A DNA stretch of 23,654 nucleotides from Methanothrix sp. (lineage in GTDB: Archaea; Halobacteriota; Methanosarcinia; Methanotrichales; Methanotrichaceae), in assembly GCA_003162615.1 (NCBI GenBank), contig PMNG01000149.1, forward strand, positions 7,881-31,534. Reading direction: 5' to 3'. Position numbers and translations under genes: made by a program. How positions within the stretch are numbered: the first letter of the stretch is position 1; each line of letters begins with the position of its first letter. The notes beneath the pieces are model-generated. The model did no database searches, had not been told where the DNA came from, and saw only the letters and a program-made list of their open reading frames with translations. Shown here one piece after another: positions 1-7,011 of this stretch.

Positions 1-30
1 AATAGATGAGATCTCCACAGCCCAGCTTTC

Positions 31-1005
31 ATGGATGATACGGCGGAGCAGCTTGATCAATGGCAAAACGATCTTGGCGAGCTGGTACGTAAATCCTTTG
101 TGGACGTGATAGAGCTGTGCGATTCGGACGAGATTGAAAACAGGGTCATAGTTAAGCGTTACCGACTGCATCCTCTCATGCGCCAATATGTCACAATAAA
201 AGCCGGTGATATGGCGATGTTATCGCATCGCAGAGGTGCAGCTGGTCTCTTCCTCGAATATTCAGAGCAATTCGAAGGGCATTATGTATGGGAGAACTAT
301 GACGCTCTTGAGTCCGAACATGGTAACCTCATTGCAGCAGTTGATTGGGCTTATACTGCAAGAGAGTGGGATCTCGTTAAACGCTTTGCCATGGTTATAG
401 AACCGTATTTGGAAACAAGAGGATATTGGAAAGATGCGGACTTGCTGCTAGAAAGGGCGATTGAAGCTAATAAAGAACTCGGCGATAAGAGCGAAATGGC
501 TACATCAATGCACATGTTGGGAATACTAACAGAGAAGGCCGGCGATGTAGACAAGGCCAAAGAGCTTTACAGAGAGTGCTTGAAAATTCAGCGAAAACTG
601 AACGATGAAGAAGGTATCTCTCACACATTGTTCCATCTGGGAGACTTGGAACAGAAAATTGGAAATTTTGACGAAGCTAGGAAGCTTTATCGCAGGCGAC
701 TGAAGTTCGAGCAGGAGTTGGGAAATAAGGATGGTGTGGCTGATTCGCTTGGATGCTTAGGCCTTTTGGCATCAGAAGTTGGTGATGTTGGAGAGGCTCG
801 AAGGCTTGGCAAAGAAAGCCGGGCGATCATAAAAGAGCTTGATGAAGAGGATCAAGTTGTCTGTGATAATTATAAGGCTAAGAACTTCTACCAAGAGGGC
901 CTAAAATTATCAAAAGAACTTAAAGATAAAGAACGTGAGAATGAGCTCAAGTGGCATCTCAAAGTCCTTGCACAAAAGTCGAGGAAAAATCCTTCGGTGA
1001 GCTAG
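31..1005 (+). CDS. TPR-repeat C-terminal part of a STAND/AfsR-like regulator (5' incomplete or frameshifted)
   Basis: The 324-residue product starts with a winged-helix-like stretch (around residues 1-60, including RYRLHPLMRQY), typical of the region after the NTPase domain in NB-ARC/AfsR-type STAND proteins. Residues about 70-320 form helical tetratricopeptide repeats such as GDVDKAKELYRECLKI and GNFDEARKLYRRRLK. No Walker A or B motif is present, so this is only the sensor half. Reading this frame upstream meets a TGA at 7-9, while the next frame (from base 2) reads IDEISTAQLSW, which fits the missing upstream domain. A single-base deletion near 32-35 would join them. It is therefore probably a truncated or frameshifted gene whose NTPase part lies left of the window. 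ATG 31 is the first start in frame and may not be real. The specific signal sensed cannot be inferred. Confidence 0.65.
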   Translation: MDDTAEQLDQWQNDLGELVRKSFVDVIELCDSDEIENRVIVKRYRLHPLMRQYVTIKAGDMAMLSHRRGAAGLFLEYSEQFEGHYVWENYDALESEHGNLIAAVDWAYTAREWDLVKRFAMVIEPYLETRGYWKDADLLLERAIEANKELGDKSEMATSMHMLGILTEKAGDVDKAKELYRECLKIQRKLNDEEGISHTLFHLGDLEQKIGNFDEARKLYRRRLKFEQELGNKDGVADSLGCLGLLASEVGDVGEARRLGKESRAIIKELDEEDQVVCDNYKAKNFYQEGLKLSKELKDKERENELKWHLKVLAQKSRKNPSVS

Positions 1006-1122
1006 ATTTCTGAGCTGTGGTGTAATATGAATCAGATGAAGAGTTGAATATGAGTCTCATTGAGGACCTTAGGATAGGGCCGTTCCACCGTCATAATTAC
1101 ATTGCGGAGATGGATATCCCAT

Positions 1123-1332
1123 ATGATTCATATCAAATGCATCAATCCAAGTTGCACCGCCCCTGAAGGCAAGTTCTCCTGGGAGGACCGCGCCCGGGCC
1201 GAGGGCGGCCCGGCCCAGCCTGGAGAGCCCGGAGCTTTAGTCTTCATCGCAGATTGCCCTTACTGTGGAGCTGAGAATAAGGTTTGGCTGTTTAAGATTA
1301 AAAGAACTGACTCAGTAACTAGAGGTGCTTAG
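1123..1332 (+). CDS. Small zinc-ribbon protein, function unknown
   Basis: This encodes 69 residues starting MIHIKCINPSC. Two cysteine pairs (CINPSC near the start and CPYC around residue 45) form a probable zinc ribbon. The middle is rich in Gly, Pro and Glu (EGGPAQPGEPG). ATG 1123 is preferred over an in-frame TTG at 1102 because GGAGAT lies about 10 bases upstream and the protein then begins just before the first cysteine pair. The stop TAG (1330-1332) overlaps the GTG start of the next gene by one base, so the two are probably translationally coupled. I do not recognise the family. Zinc binding is inferred from cysteine spacing only. Confidence 0.6.
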   Translation: MIHIKCINPSCTAPEGKFSWEDRARAEGGPAQPGEPGALVFIADCPYCGAENKVWLFKIKRTDSVTRGA

Positions 1333-1811
1333 TGACTGAAGAAATCCCAGAGATCCAGGCCGCCCAGCCCTCGGCCATGGACCACTTCTGGCTGGAGACG
1401 GCCCGCAGCGTCTCCAAGGAGTCCATCGCTGCACTGGAGGATGCTGCCAAGCAGCTCATATCCATCACCAGCCTGACTCAAGGCATCTACTTTGCCGCCA
1501 TATCCTTCAGCGACCTGAAGAAGGCCCTTGTCGTTCACGATTGGGAAGGATGGTTATTGGTGTTTCTATTCGCCAGCCCCATCATCCTGTGGTTTATCAG
1601 CCTGAGATTCGCCATCCTGGTCTTTAAGCCAGAGACCTACAAGACCAATCTCCAGTCGCCCGATCTGGCAAAGGAGATGCTTCAGGATATCGTGGCCTAC
1701 AAGCACAGACAGCTAAAGTTTGCTTACAAAGCACTGCTGGTGGGGTTCTTTCTGCTGGTCGTTAATATTATCGTCTATCTGGGATGTATTCCTCAGGTAG
1801 CTACAAAATAG
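1332..1811 (+). CDS. Two-helix membrane protein, function unknown
   Basis: The 159-residue product starts with GTG inside the stop codon of the zinc-ribbon gene. It has a soluble N-terminal segment of about 70 residues and a first hydrophobic helix near residues 73-97 (WLLVFLFASPIILWF). A basic, helical loop follows with YKTNLQSPDLAKEMLQDIVAYKHRQ, then a second helix near 135-153 (ALLVGFFLLVVNIIVYLG). It ends shortly after the second helix. This layout resembles small membrane effector or partner proteins, but no motif assigns a role. The tight overlap suggests it works with the upstream zinc-ribbon protein. GC is higher than in the TPR gene to the left. Confidence 0.6.
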   Translation: MTEEIPEIQAAQPSAMDHFWLETARSVSKESIAALEDAAKQLISITSLTQGIYFAAISFSDLKKALVVHDWEGWLLVFLFASPIILWFISLRFAILVFKPETYKTNLQSPDLAKEMLQDIVAYKHRQLKFAYKALLVGFFLLVVNIIVYLGCIPQVATK

Positions 1812-2052
1812 ACGTTCATAACCGCAGATTTTAAAATTACTCAGACTGTTACAGGAATCAAGTTCTTAATAAGTATGAACTAATCATAGCGCTTCATAGC
1901 TCTTCTGAAATTATATCAAATATCCTTTTAAATATCCCGGTAAGGGGGTTAGATAGTGAAGCCATGAGCAGGATTCTCTGAGGGGATGACTGCGTACATT
2001 GATAAAATTTGAATAAGTATGCTTCATATATAGTTATAGAAAGGTGAGTGAG
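1812..2052 (+). promoter_or_regulatory. amt upstream region with AT-rich promoter elements and GGTGA ribosome site
   Basis: No gene is seen here. TATA-like stretches occur at about 1927-1937 (TTTTAAATATC) and 2003-2010 (AAAATTTG). GGTGA at 2043-2047 lies 5 bases before TTG 2053 and decides that start. TGAAGC at 1957-1962 and GCTTCA at 2021-2026 are inverted and could pair in a leader. AGTTC (1861-1865) and GAACT (1877-1881) form a second weak inverted repeat. I looked for the NrpR-type operator GGAA-N6-TTCC, known for nitrogen genes of some methanogens, and did not see a clear copy. Confidence 0.4.
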
Positions 2053-3264
2053 TTGGTTATAAACAGTGGAGACACAGCATGGGTCCTGGCGGCGACGGCA
2101 TTAGTGATGATCATGACGCCAGGAGTTGGATTCTTCTACGGCGGGCTTTTACGAAACAAGTCCGTCGTCTCGATGATGGGACTATCGTTCCTGGCCTTTG
2201 CCATGGTCAGTGTTCAGTGGGTCCTCTTCGGATACAGCCTGGCCTTCGGTCCGGACGTATCCGGGTTCGTCGGCAACCTCAACTATATATTATTGCACGG
2301 AGTGGGCCTGGATGCAGGAGTATGGGCCAACAACATACCGGCTCTGGCACACATGATATTCCAGCTTGTGTTCGCCACAGTCACCCTGGCAATACTGACA
2401 TCCTGTGTCGCTGAGCGGGTCAAGTTCAGCTCGTTCATAGTCCTCGGCCTGCTTTGGACTACACTGGTCTACGATCCCCTGGCCCACTGGGTCTGGGCTG
2501 GAGGCTGGACTGCACAGATGGGTGCTCTCGACTTCGCTGGAGGCACCGTGGTTCACATAAGCTCCGGATTTGGGGCCCTGGCCATAGCTCTTGTCATCGG
2601 CAAGAGGATCGGATACGGCGCATCGTACATCATGGAGCCACACAACATCCCCATGTCGATACTGGGCGCTGCTTTGCTCTGGTTCGGCTGGTTTGGGTTC
2701 AACTCCGGGTCGGCGCTAGCAGCTAACGGCCTGGCAGCATCAGCCTTCGTGGTCACCAACACCGCTGCAGCGGCCGGCGCTCTGACCTGGCTCGCAGCAA
2801 GCTGGCTTAAAGGCAAACCCAGCACAATGGGAATGGCCAGCGGTGCAATAGCCGGACTGGTGGCCATCACGCCCGCTTCGGGGTATGTCGATACATCGGC
2901 AGCTTTGATCATAGGCGGCGTTGCAGGAGTCCTGTGCTATGGAGCCCTGCTCTTCAGGGTCAGCAGAGGACTGGATGAGAGCTGCGATGCGTGGTCGGTT
3001 CACGGCACTGGTGGACTGTGGGGGGCCATAGCCACAGGGATATTCGCTAACCCTGCAGTCAACAGCTTCGCTGGATTGTTGTACGGAAACCCTCACCAGC
3101 TCGTGGTGCAGATAATAGCAGCCGGAGCAGCACTGATATATGCGTTCGTGTTGACGTACATCCTGGCCAAGATCGTGGATATGACATTAGGCCTCAGGGT
3201 CACAGAGGACGAGGAGTACGTAGGCCTGGACATCTCCCAGCATGGCGAGAAAGCCTACGCTTGA
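2053..3264 (+). CDS. amt: Ammonium transporter (Amt/Mep/Rh family)
   Basis: This polytopic membrane channel of about 403 residues brings ammonium/ammonia into the cell. Family marks are GVGFFYGG near the N terminus, the HMIFQL...CVAERVKF region, DPLAHWVW, and the two pore histidines in VVHISSGFGAL and SVHGTGGLWGA. The hydrophobic pattern fits 11 transmembrane helices, and the C-terminal tail (RVTEDEEYVGLDISQHGE) matches the conserved cytoplasmic tail that meets GlnK. I chose TTG 2053 because GGTGA is 5 bases upstream and the protein then begins at the conserved VINSGDTAWVL. A GTG at 2044 would add three residues but has no ribosome site. glnK follows ten bases after the stop, the usual amt-glnK operon. 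Confidence 0.95.
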   Translation: MVINSGDTAWVLAATALVMIMTPGVGFFYGGLLRNKSVVSMMGLSFLAFAMVSVQWVLFGYSLAFGPDVSGFVGNLNYILLHGVGLDAGVWANNIPALAHMIFQLVFATVTLAILTSCVAERVKFSSFIVLGLLWTTLVYDPLAHWVWAGGWTAQMGALDFAGGTVVHISSGFGALAIALVIGKRIGYGASYIMEPHNIPMSILGAALLWFGWFGFNSGSALAANGLAASAFVVTNTAAAAGALTWLAASWLKGKPSTMGMASGAIAGLVAITPASGYVDTSAALIIGGVAGVLCYGALLFRVSRGLDESCDAWSVHGTGGLWGAIATGIFANPAVNSFAGLLYGNPHQLVVQIIAAGAALIYAFVLTYILAKIVDMTLGLRVTEDEEYVGLDISQHGEKAYA

Positions 3265-3274
3265 GGTGGAGAAG

Positions 3275-3628
3275 ATGAAAAAGATAGAAGCAATAGTCCG
3301 GCCAGAAAGGTTCGAGCAGATCAAGAAAGCCCTGGAGGAGAAAGGGTTTGTGGGCATGACCATAACCGATGTCCGGGGCAGAGGCGAGCAGAAAGGAATC
3401 AAGCTCCAGTACCGAGGAGGCACTATGGAGGTAGACATGCTCCCAAAGATCAAGCTGGAGATGTTCGTCCACGACGAAGATGCTAAGGCGGTGATGAAGA
3501 CCATCTGCGATGCAGGCCGAACCGGCAAGTTCGGAGACGGAAGGATCTTCGTCTCTCCGGTTGATATATCGGGAAAGGTGAGGACCGGAGAGATAGACTA
3601 CGACTCGACTGCATCTGAGCAGAAATAA
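3275..3628 (+). CDS. glnK: PII nitrogen regulatory protein GlnK
   Basis: This 117-residue PII signal protein binds ATP/ADP and 2-oxoglutarate and plugs the Amt channel when nitrogen is plentiful. It begins MKKIEAIVRPERF and carries the B-loop signature (TGKFGDGRIFV) and the RTGE near the C terminus. The T-loop runs about residues 37-55 (QKGIKLQYRGGTMEVDMLPK). Aligned to E. coli GlnB, Tyr46 is kept but position 51, the uridylylated tyrosine, is methionine, so control by uridylylation is not expected. ATG 3275 is chosen over a GTG-like extension into amt because GGTGGA (3265-3270) sits right before it and it gives the standard PII start. It is cotranscribed with amt. Confidence 0.95.
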   Translation: MKKIEAIVRPERFEQIKKALEEKGFVGMTITDVRGRGEQKGIKLQYRGGTMEVDMLPKIKLEMFVHDEDAKAVMKTICDAGRTGKFGDGRIFVSPVDISGKVRTGEIDYDSTASEQK

Positions 3629-3672
3629 GGAATGGTCTGCATAGATCCCTCCAGCACAGAGAGTAGGGCATA

Positions 3673-3696
3673 GAGAGATAGCGAAAACTATCTCTC
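3673..3696. terminator. Perfect 9-bp stem hairpin between convergent genes
   Basis: GAGAGATAG (3673-3681) and CTATCTCTC (3688-3696) pair perfectly around a CGAAAA loop. It lies 45 bases after glnK and 54 bases before the end of the minus-strand reductase gene. It probably stops or stabilises transcripts from both sides. There is no long U tract on either side, so an RNA 3'-end stabiliser is as likely as an intrinsic terminator. Confidence 0.55.
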
Positions 3697-3749
3697 ACTC
3701 TAACCCTGGCGTGTTAGGGCGGAAATTGTAGAGCAAATAATAGAACTTT

Positions 3750-4883
3750 TCAGATGGAAAGGAGATACCCTGGCATTCTTGGCATAAGCCATCTGATAAG
3801 GCTCTTGTAAGTACCCTTCATGGCTGGAACCTCTAGAAACTTATCCAGGAAATCGTCTCTTGTGGCCAGCATCCTGAAGAACATCTCCGGCCAGCTATGC
3901 ATTATCTTTGCCATGATCAATGAATACTTCAGGTCGTCTCCAAAATCCTTTTTGCATCTCTGTTGATAAGACTCGGCCAGATCAAGATCGTCGTCCTCAA
4001 GCTTGTCTGCCACTGTCTGAGCAGCATTCTGGCCCGATTTTATTGCGTAGGCTATGCCCTCTCCTGTAAAAGAGTCAACGAAACCGGCAGAATCCCCTGA
4101 CAGGAGGACTCGGGGGCTGGCTACGGGCCTTGTAATACCACCGAACGGTATCAGGTGACCTCGCAGCTTGTAGCTTCCCGCAAAGCCGTTCTTTCTCAAG
4201 AACCCGATCATTGACCTCCTGGGATTGGACATGTCTTTGGCCATGCCGCCTATGCCAACAGAGTAATAGCCGTCGTGGGGAAATATCCAGCCGTAGCCCA
4301 TTCTTGCTACACCGAAATGAAATTCCAGGGCGTTCCCAAGGCGCGCATCTATGGCATCGTTCTTCTCTGGGACCTCAGTTACCATGCAGATCCCGTATCG
4401 ATCTTTTCCATCACGATCCCTTACTCTCTCCTTCAGCCTATTCTGAGAACCCGCAGCGACTATTAGGTACTTGGAGCGATAGGTCTCATCTCCAGCTCGG
4501 ACCTCGACTTTTTCACTATCCTCTCGGAAGTCCAAAACCTTCTTGCCTGTGGCCACATGAACGCCAATCTCTTGAGCCTTCTTTAAAAGAAAATCATCGA
4601 AGATCGACCTGGTCAGAGTTACAGTGAGTCGATAATCTTTGTGCCTATCGATAACACGATCACCAAAACGAATCCTGGCTCCAGTTATGCTCCTCTCGCA
4701 GATGTTTTCGGGAAGGGAGAAATCAAGGTAGGAGAGTGCTCTTTCTGACAGGCCACCTCCACAGGGCTTGTACCTGGGAAATCGGTCCTTGTCGATCAGC
4801 AGAACGTTCATGCCCGCCTTGCCGGCTTCCCTTGCTGCAGAAGATCCCGCGGGCCCAGCTCCGGCGATGATTAGGTCGTACAT
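3750..4883 (-). CDS. Geranylgeranyl reductase family FAD-dependent oxidoreductase
   Basis: The 377-residue flavoprotein begins with a dinucleotide-binding site (GAGPAGSSAA, residues 8-17) and the substrate-side PCGGGLS motif (about 41-47), both typical of the geranylgeranyl reductase family. The second FAD motif is GDSAGFVDSFTGEGI (about 260-275). Members reduce the isoprenoid chains of archaeal ether lipids or of prenyl cofactors such as menaquinone or methanophenazine. Which substrate is used cannot be read from sequence. Archaea usually carry several paralogues, and the essential digeranylgeranylglycerophospholipid reductase is about this length or slightly longer. ATG 4883 has only a weak AGGTTGG-like ribosome site. 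A TATA-like TCTAAATTT lies at 4921-4929 on the minus strand. Confidence 0.85.
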   Translation of the reverse strand: MYDLIIAGAGPAGSSAAREAGKAGMNVLLIDKDRFPRYKPCGGGLSERALSYLDFSLPENICERSITGARIRFGDRVIDRHKDYRLTVTLTRSIFDDFLLKKAQEIGVHVATGKKVLDFREDSEKVEVRAGDETYRSKYLIVAAGSQNRLKERVRDRDGKDRYGICMVTEVPEKNDAIDARLGNALEFHFGVARMGYGWIFPHDGYYSVGIGGMAKDMSNPRRSMIGFLRKNGFAGSYKLRGHLIPFGGITRPVASPRVLLSGDSAGFVDSFTGEGIAYAIKSGQNAAQTVADKLEDDDLDLAESYQQRCKKDFGDDLKYSLIMAKIMHSWPEMFFRMLATRDDFLDKFLEVPAMKGTYKSLIRWLMPRMPGYLLSI

Positions 4884-5256
4884 AGCCTATGCTACCAACC
4901 TGAGATTAATTGGGCTTTTCAAATTTAGAGATCGTTGGTCCGATTCAGAAACCGAAACACGATGGATGTTTTTTCCGAGTCGCATGAGGTCTCCTTTCGT
5001 AGTACAACCGCAGTCCGTTTCAACTACATTAGAATCGTTCGTCTTGCATTAAAAAACTTGCGAAGAATTCGTGCCGAACAGGAAGCAAAGAACTCTTAGG
5101 GTCAAAGGTCTAGGAGGAAAACAGGGTCAGAGCAATACTGTCGAATCAATCGTTTCATTGAATTAAGATCTATAGATAAGTTCGATTTAGCAAGTGGCAC
5201 TCAAAAGACCGATTCTCTGAACGAACAAAAAATGAAGAAGAGCAGGGTTATCGAAT
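4884..5256. other. Intergenic region without a convincing gene
   Basis: These 373 bases separate two minus-strand genes. The part next to 4883 holds the presumed promoter of the reductase (TATA-like 4921-4929). The rest has only short frames with no recognisable protein, no tRNA and no strong hairpin. AATCAAT/ATTGAATT near 5144-5166 is an imperfect inverted repeat of unknown meaning. Confidence 0.5.
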
Positions 5257-5721
5257 CTAGCCGAAGAATATGGAAGAGAAAAACTTCAATACCGGAAGGC
5301 TTGATAGAACAGCGGCGAGCTTCAGCTTAGTCACAAACGTTGTACCTTCTATATTTAATTGCCCGTAGCCTTTCTCTGTCTGGAAGGTTGCCACAGGATC
5401 ATCCGAAGCTTTTATCCTTTCTATGGCGCCCTCTGTTGCTGACACGATAATGGTGGGGTTCTGGATCCCACCCATGACAGTCCTGCTAACCCGGGCGTTT
5501 TGGGTTTCAAATCCCACGGAAAAAATGCTTCCGTCGTTCGAAGATATGTTCAGATCGATCCTTTCGTTTCCAATTAGGCCCTTCAGGAGTTCAGGAGCAC
5601 CATCGATTCGTTGGTTGTAAATGTCCACATAATTCTGTATCTGGCTTTGTGTAAATGATGCGCTGGCAATGGAAAGAGATACTACAAAGAGCATCAGGAG
5701 CCCTATGACTGTGTATCGCAT
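5257..5721 (-). CDS. Exported SCP2-like protein, function unknown
   Basis: The 154-residue product has a clear signal peptide: MRYTVIGLLMLFVVSLSIASA with likely cleavage after residue 21. The mature part has an alpha/beta pattern. NPTIIVSATEGAIERI, then GQLNIEGTTFVTKLKL, resembles the strand-helix-strand end of the SCP2 (sterol carrier protein-like) fold, in which NP..T.....D..L is followed by a KL.IKG....A.KL strand. That assignment is tentative. The last 18 residues (LSSLPVLKFFSSIFFG) are hydrophobic. An SCP2-type domain outside the cell would suggest binding of a lipid or isoprenoid, and the next gene on the strand is an isoprenoid reductase. A TATA-containing palindrome at 5743-5756 lies about 27 bases upstream, implying a very short leader. 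Confidence 0.6.
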   Translation of the reverse strand: MRYTVIGLLMLFVVSLSIASASFTQSQIQNYVDIYNQRIDGAPELLKGLIGNERIDLNISSNDGSIFSVGFETQNARVSRTVMGGIQNPTIIVSATEGAIERIKASDDPVATFQTEKGYGQLNIEGTTFVTKLKLAAVLSSLPVLKFFSSIFFG

Positions 5722-5742
5722 GGTCTTTTCTTTGTGGCTATT

Positions 5743-5756
5743 CAGATAAATATCTG
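5743..5756 (-). promoter_or_regulatory. TATA element inside a palindrome upstream of the SCP2-like gene
   Basis: CAGATA-AA-TATCTG is a 6-bp inverted repeat that on the minus strand contains ATATTTAT. Its centre is about 28 bases from ATG 5721, the usual distance from an archaeal TATA box to the transcription start. A symmetric sequence at this place could also bind a repressor. This is inferred. Confidence 0.4.
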
Positions 5757-5881
5757 GTGTATTGGCAGAGCTGTGGTCAGTTTGGGAGCCTCTTTCTATC
5801 CTTCAATAAGTATAAGCATAGGCTAGGCTGTTTCGCGGGCGGCTCGTGCCCAAAACATCTTGCAAAAGCCAAAATCATAGA

Positions 5882-5914
5882 ATCATTTAAGTACATTCCT
5901 TCTAAATAGTGATC
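5882..5914 (+). promoter_or_regulatory. TATA-like element and GTGATC site before the DUF373 gene
   Basis: ATTTAAGTA (5885-5893) lies about 28 bases before ATG 5917, which would give a nearly leaderless mRNA. GTGATC (5909-5914) matches the anti-Shine-Dalgarno complement but ends only two bases before the start, so it is unlikely to act as a normal ribosome site. Confidence 0.4.
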
Positions 5915-5916
5915 TA

Positions 5917-7011
5917 ATGAACGCCCTCGTGCTCTGCATCGACCGCGACGACGATTTGGGAAGAAAGGCAGGGGTTAAAAGCCCGGTCATAGGTCGAGAT
6001 GCCAACATCGATGCTGCTGTGAGGCTAGGTACCGCCGACCCAGAGGACTCAGACACAAACACGATCTTCGGGGGCATAAAGGTGTTCGATGAGCTGGTGG
6101 CAGCGGGCCAGGAAGTGGAGATCGCCTCCATTGCCGGGGACATGAAGGTCGGCTTGACATCGGACGAGAAGCTCGCCGCCCAGCTAGAGGAGCTGATCTC
6201 CCGCTTCAAACCCGAAGGTGTAGTTGTTGTATCCGATGGAGCAGAAGACGAGGCTATTCTTCCAATAATTCAGTCAAGGGTTAAAGTCAACGGAGTGAGA
6301 AGGGTTCTCGTGAAGCAGAGCCCCAACCTGGAGAGTACATACTATATCCTTAAGCAGCTCTTTACAGATCCGAAGATCAGCCACACTTTCTTTATCCCGC
6401 CAGGTCTGGCCTTGCTGATGTATTCCATTTTCAGCCTGCTGGGTTACCCCAATGGTGCTGTGGTTGCCATAACTGGAGCGATCGGATTATATCTGCTCTT
6501 CAGGGGAGGACTTGATGAGTTCGTTGATGAAGCCAAATTGACTTTGAGGACATCTCTATATGCAGGCAAGATAGCATTCATAACCTATATCATGGCTGCC
6601 ATGCTCGTATTAATAGCAACCATGCAGGGCGCAGCCAGCCTCTGGGAATACTATCGAGGGGATATCTGGTATGGCTATTTGACTCTAATAATGATTTATA
6701 TAAATAACAGTATATGGTGGTACATAGCAGCAGGATTCTGTGCGGTGCTGGGAAAGATCATGGACATGTACCTGGAGGGCGAGAGAGACGCACGCACTTA
6801 TTCCTATCTCTTCTTCCTGATTGCTACAGGGCTCATATTCTGGTCCGCCAGCGCCTTTATACTGGCCAGCAATGCCAGTCTGAACTTCAGTCCTGGTCCT
6901 GGAAGATCCCTTCAATACCTGGCGGTCTCGGCTGTGCTGGCAGTCCTGATTACTTTAACAGGTGTAAACGTCTCCAAACGTATTGCAAAACCGGCAGAAC
7001 CAGCCAAATGA
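5917..7011 (+). CDS. DUF373 family archaeal membrane protein
   Basis: The 364-residue protein matches the archaeal DUF373 layout. A soluble N-terminal domain (about residues 1-150) begins MNALVLCIDRDDDLG and contains GVVVVSDGAEDEAILPII, both hallmarks of the family. About six transmembrane helices follow (from residue ~157, FFIPPGLALLMYSIFSLLG, to ~357). The N-terminal domain has a Rossmann-like pattern with an acidic CIDRDDD strand end that could bind a nucleotide or metal. The function of the family is not known. The stop overlaps the ATG of the FwdC-like gene (ATGA at 7008-7011), so the two are cotranslated and may share a process. Confidence 0.85.
   Translation: MNALVLCIDRDDDLGRKAGVKSPVIGRDANIDAAVRLGTADPEDSDTNTIFGGIKVFDELVAAGQEVEIASIAGDMKVGLTSDEKLAAQLEELISRFKPEGVVVVSDGAEDEAILPIIQSRVKVNGVRRVLVKQSPNLESTYYILKQLFTDPKISHTFFIPPGLALLMYSIFSLLGYPNGAVVAITGAIGLYLLFRGGLDEFVDEAKLTLRTSLYAGKIAFITYIMAAMLVLIATMQGAASLWEYYRGDIWYGYLTLIMIYINNSIWWYIAAGFCAVLGKIMDMYLEGERDARTYSYLFFLIATGLIFWSASAFILASNASLNFSPGPGRSLQYLAVSAVLAVLITLTGVNVSKRIAKPAEPAK

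Noticed and set aside
1050..1166. Short frame MSLIEDLRIGPFHRHNY... (38 residues)
   Set aside because: It overlaps the better supported zinc-ribbon gene, ends without a recognisable domain and has no clear ribosome site. It may be a remnant.
4768..5052. Plus-strand 94-residue frame over the reductase start
   Set aside because: It is mostly antisense to the reductase, and the part in the intergenic region shows no domain or ribosome site.
6714..7007. Extended start of the FwdC-like protein inside the DUF373 gene
   Set aside because: The extra 98 residues are a shadow of DUF373; ATG 7008 with the ATGA overlap fits the real start.
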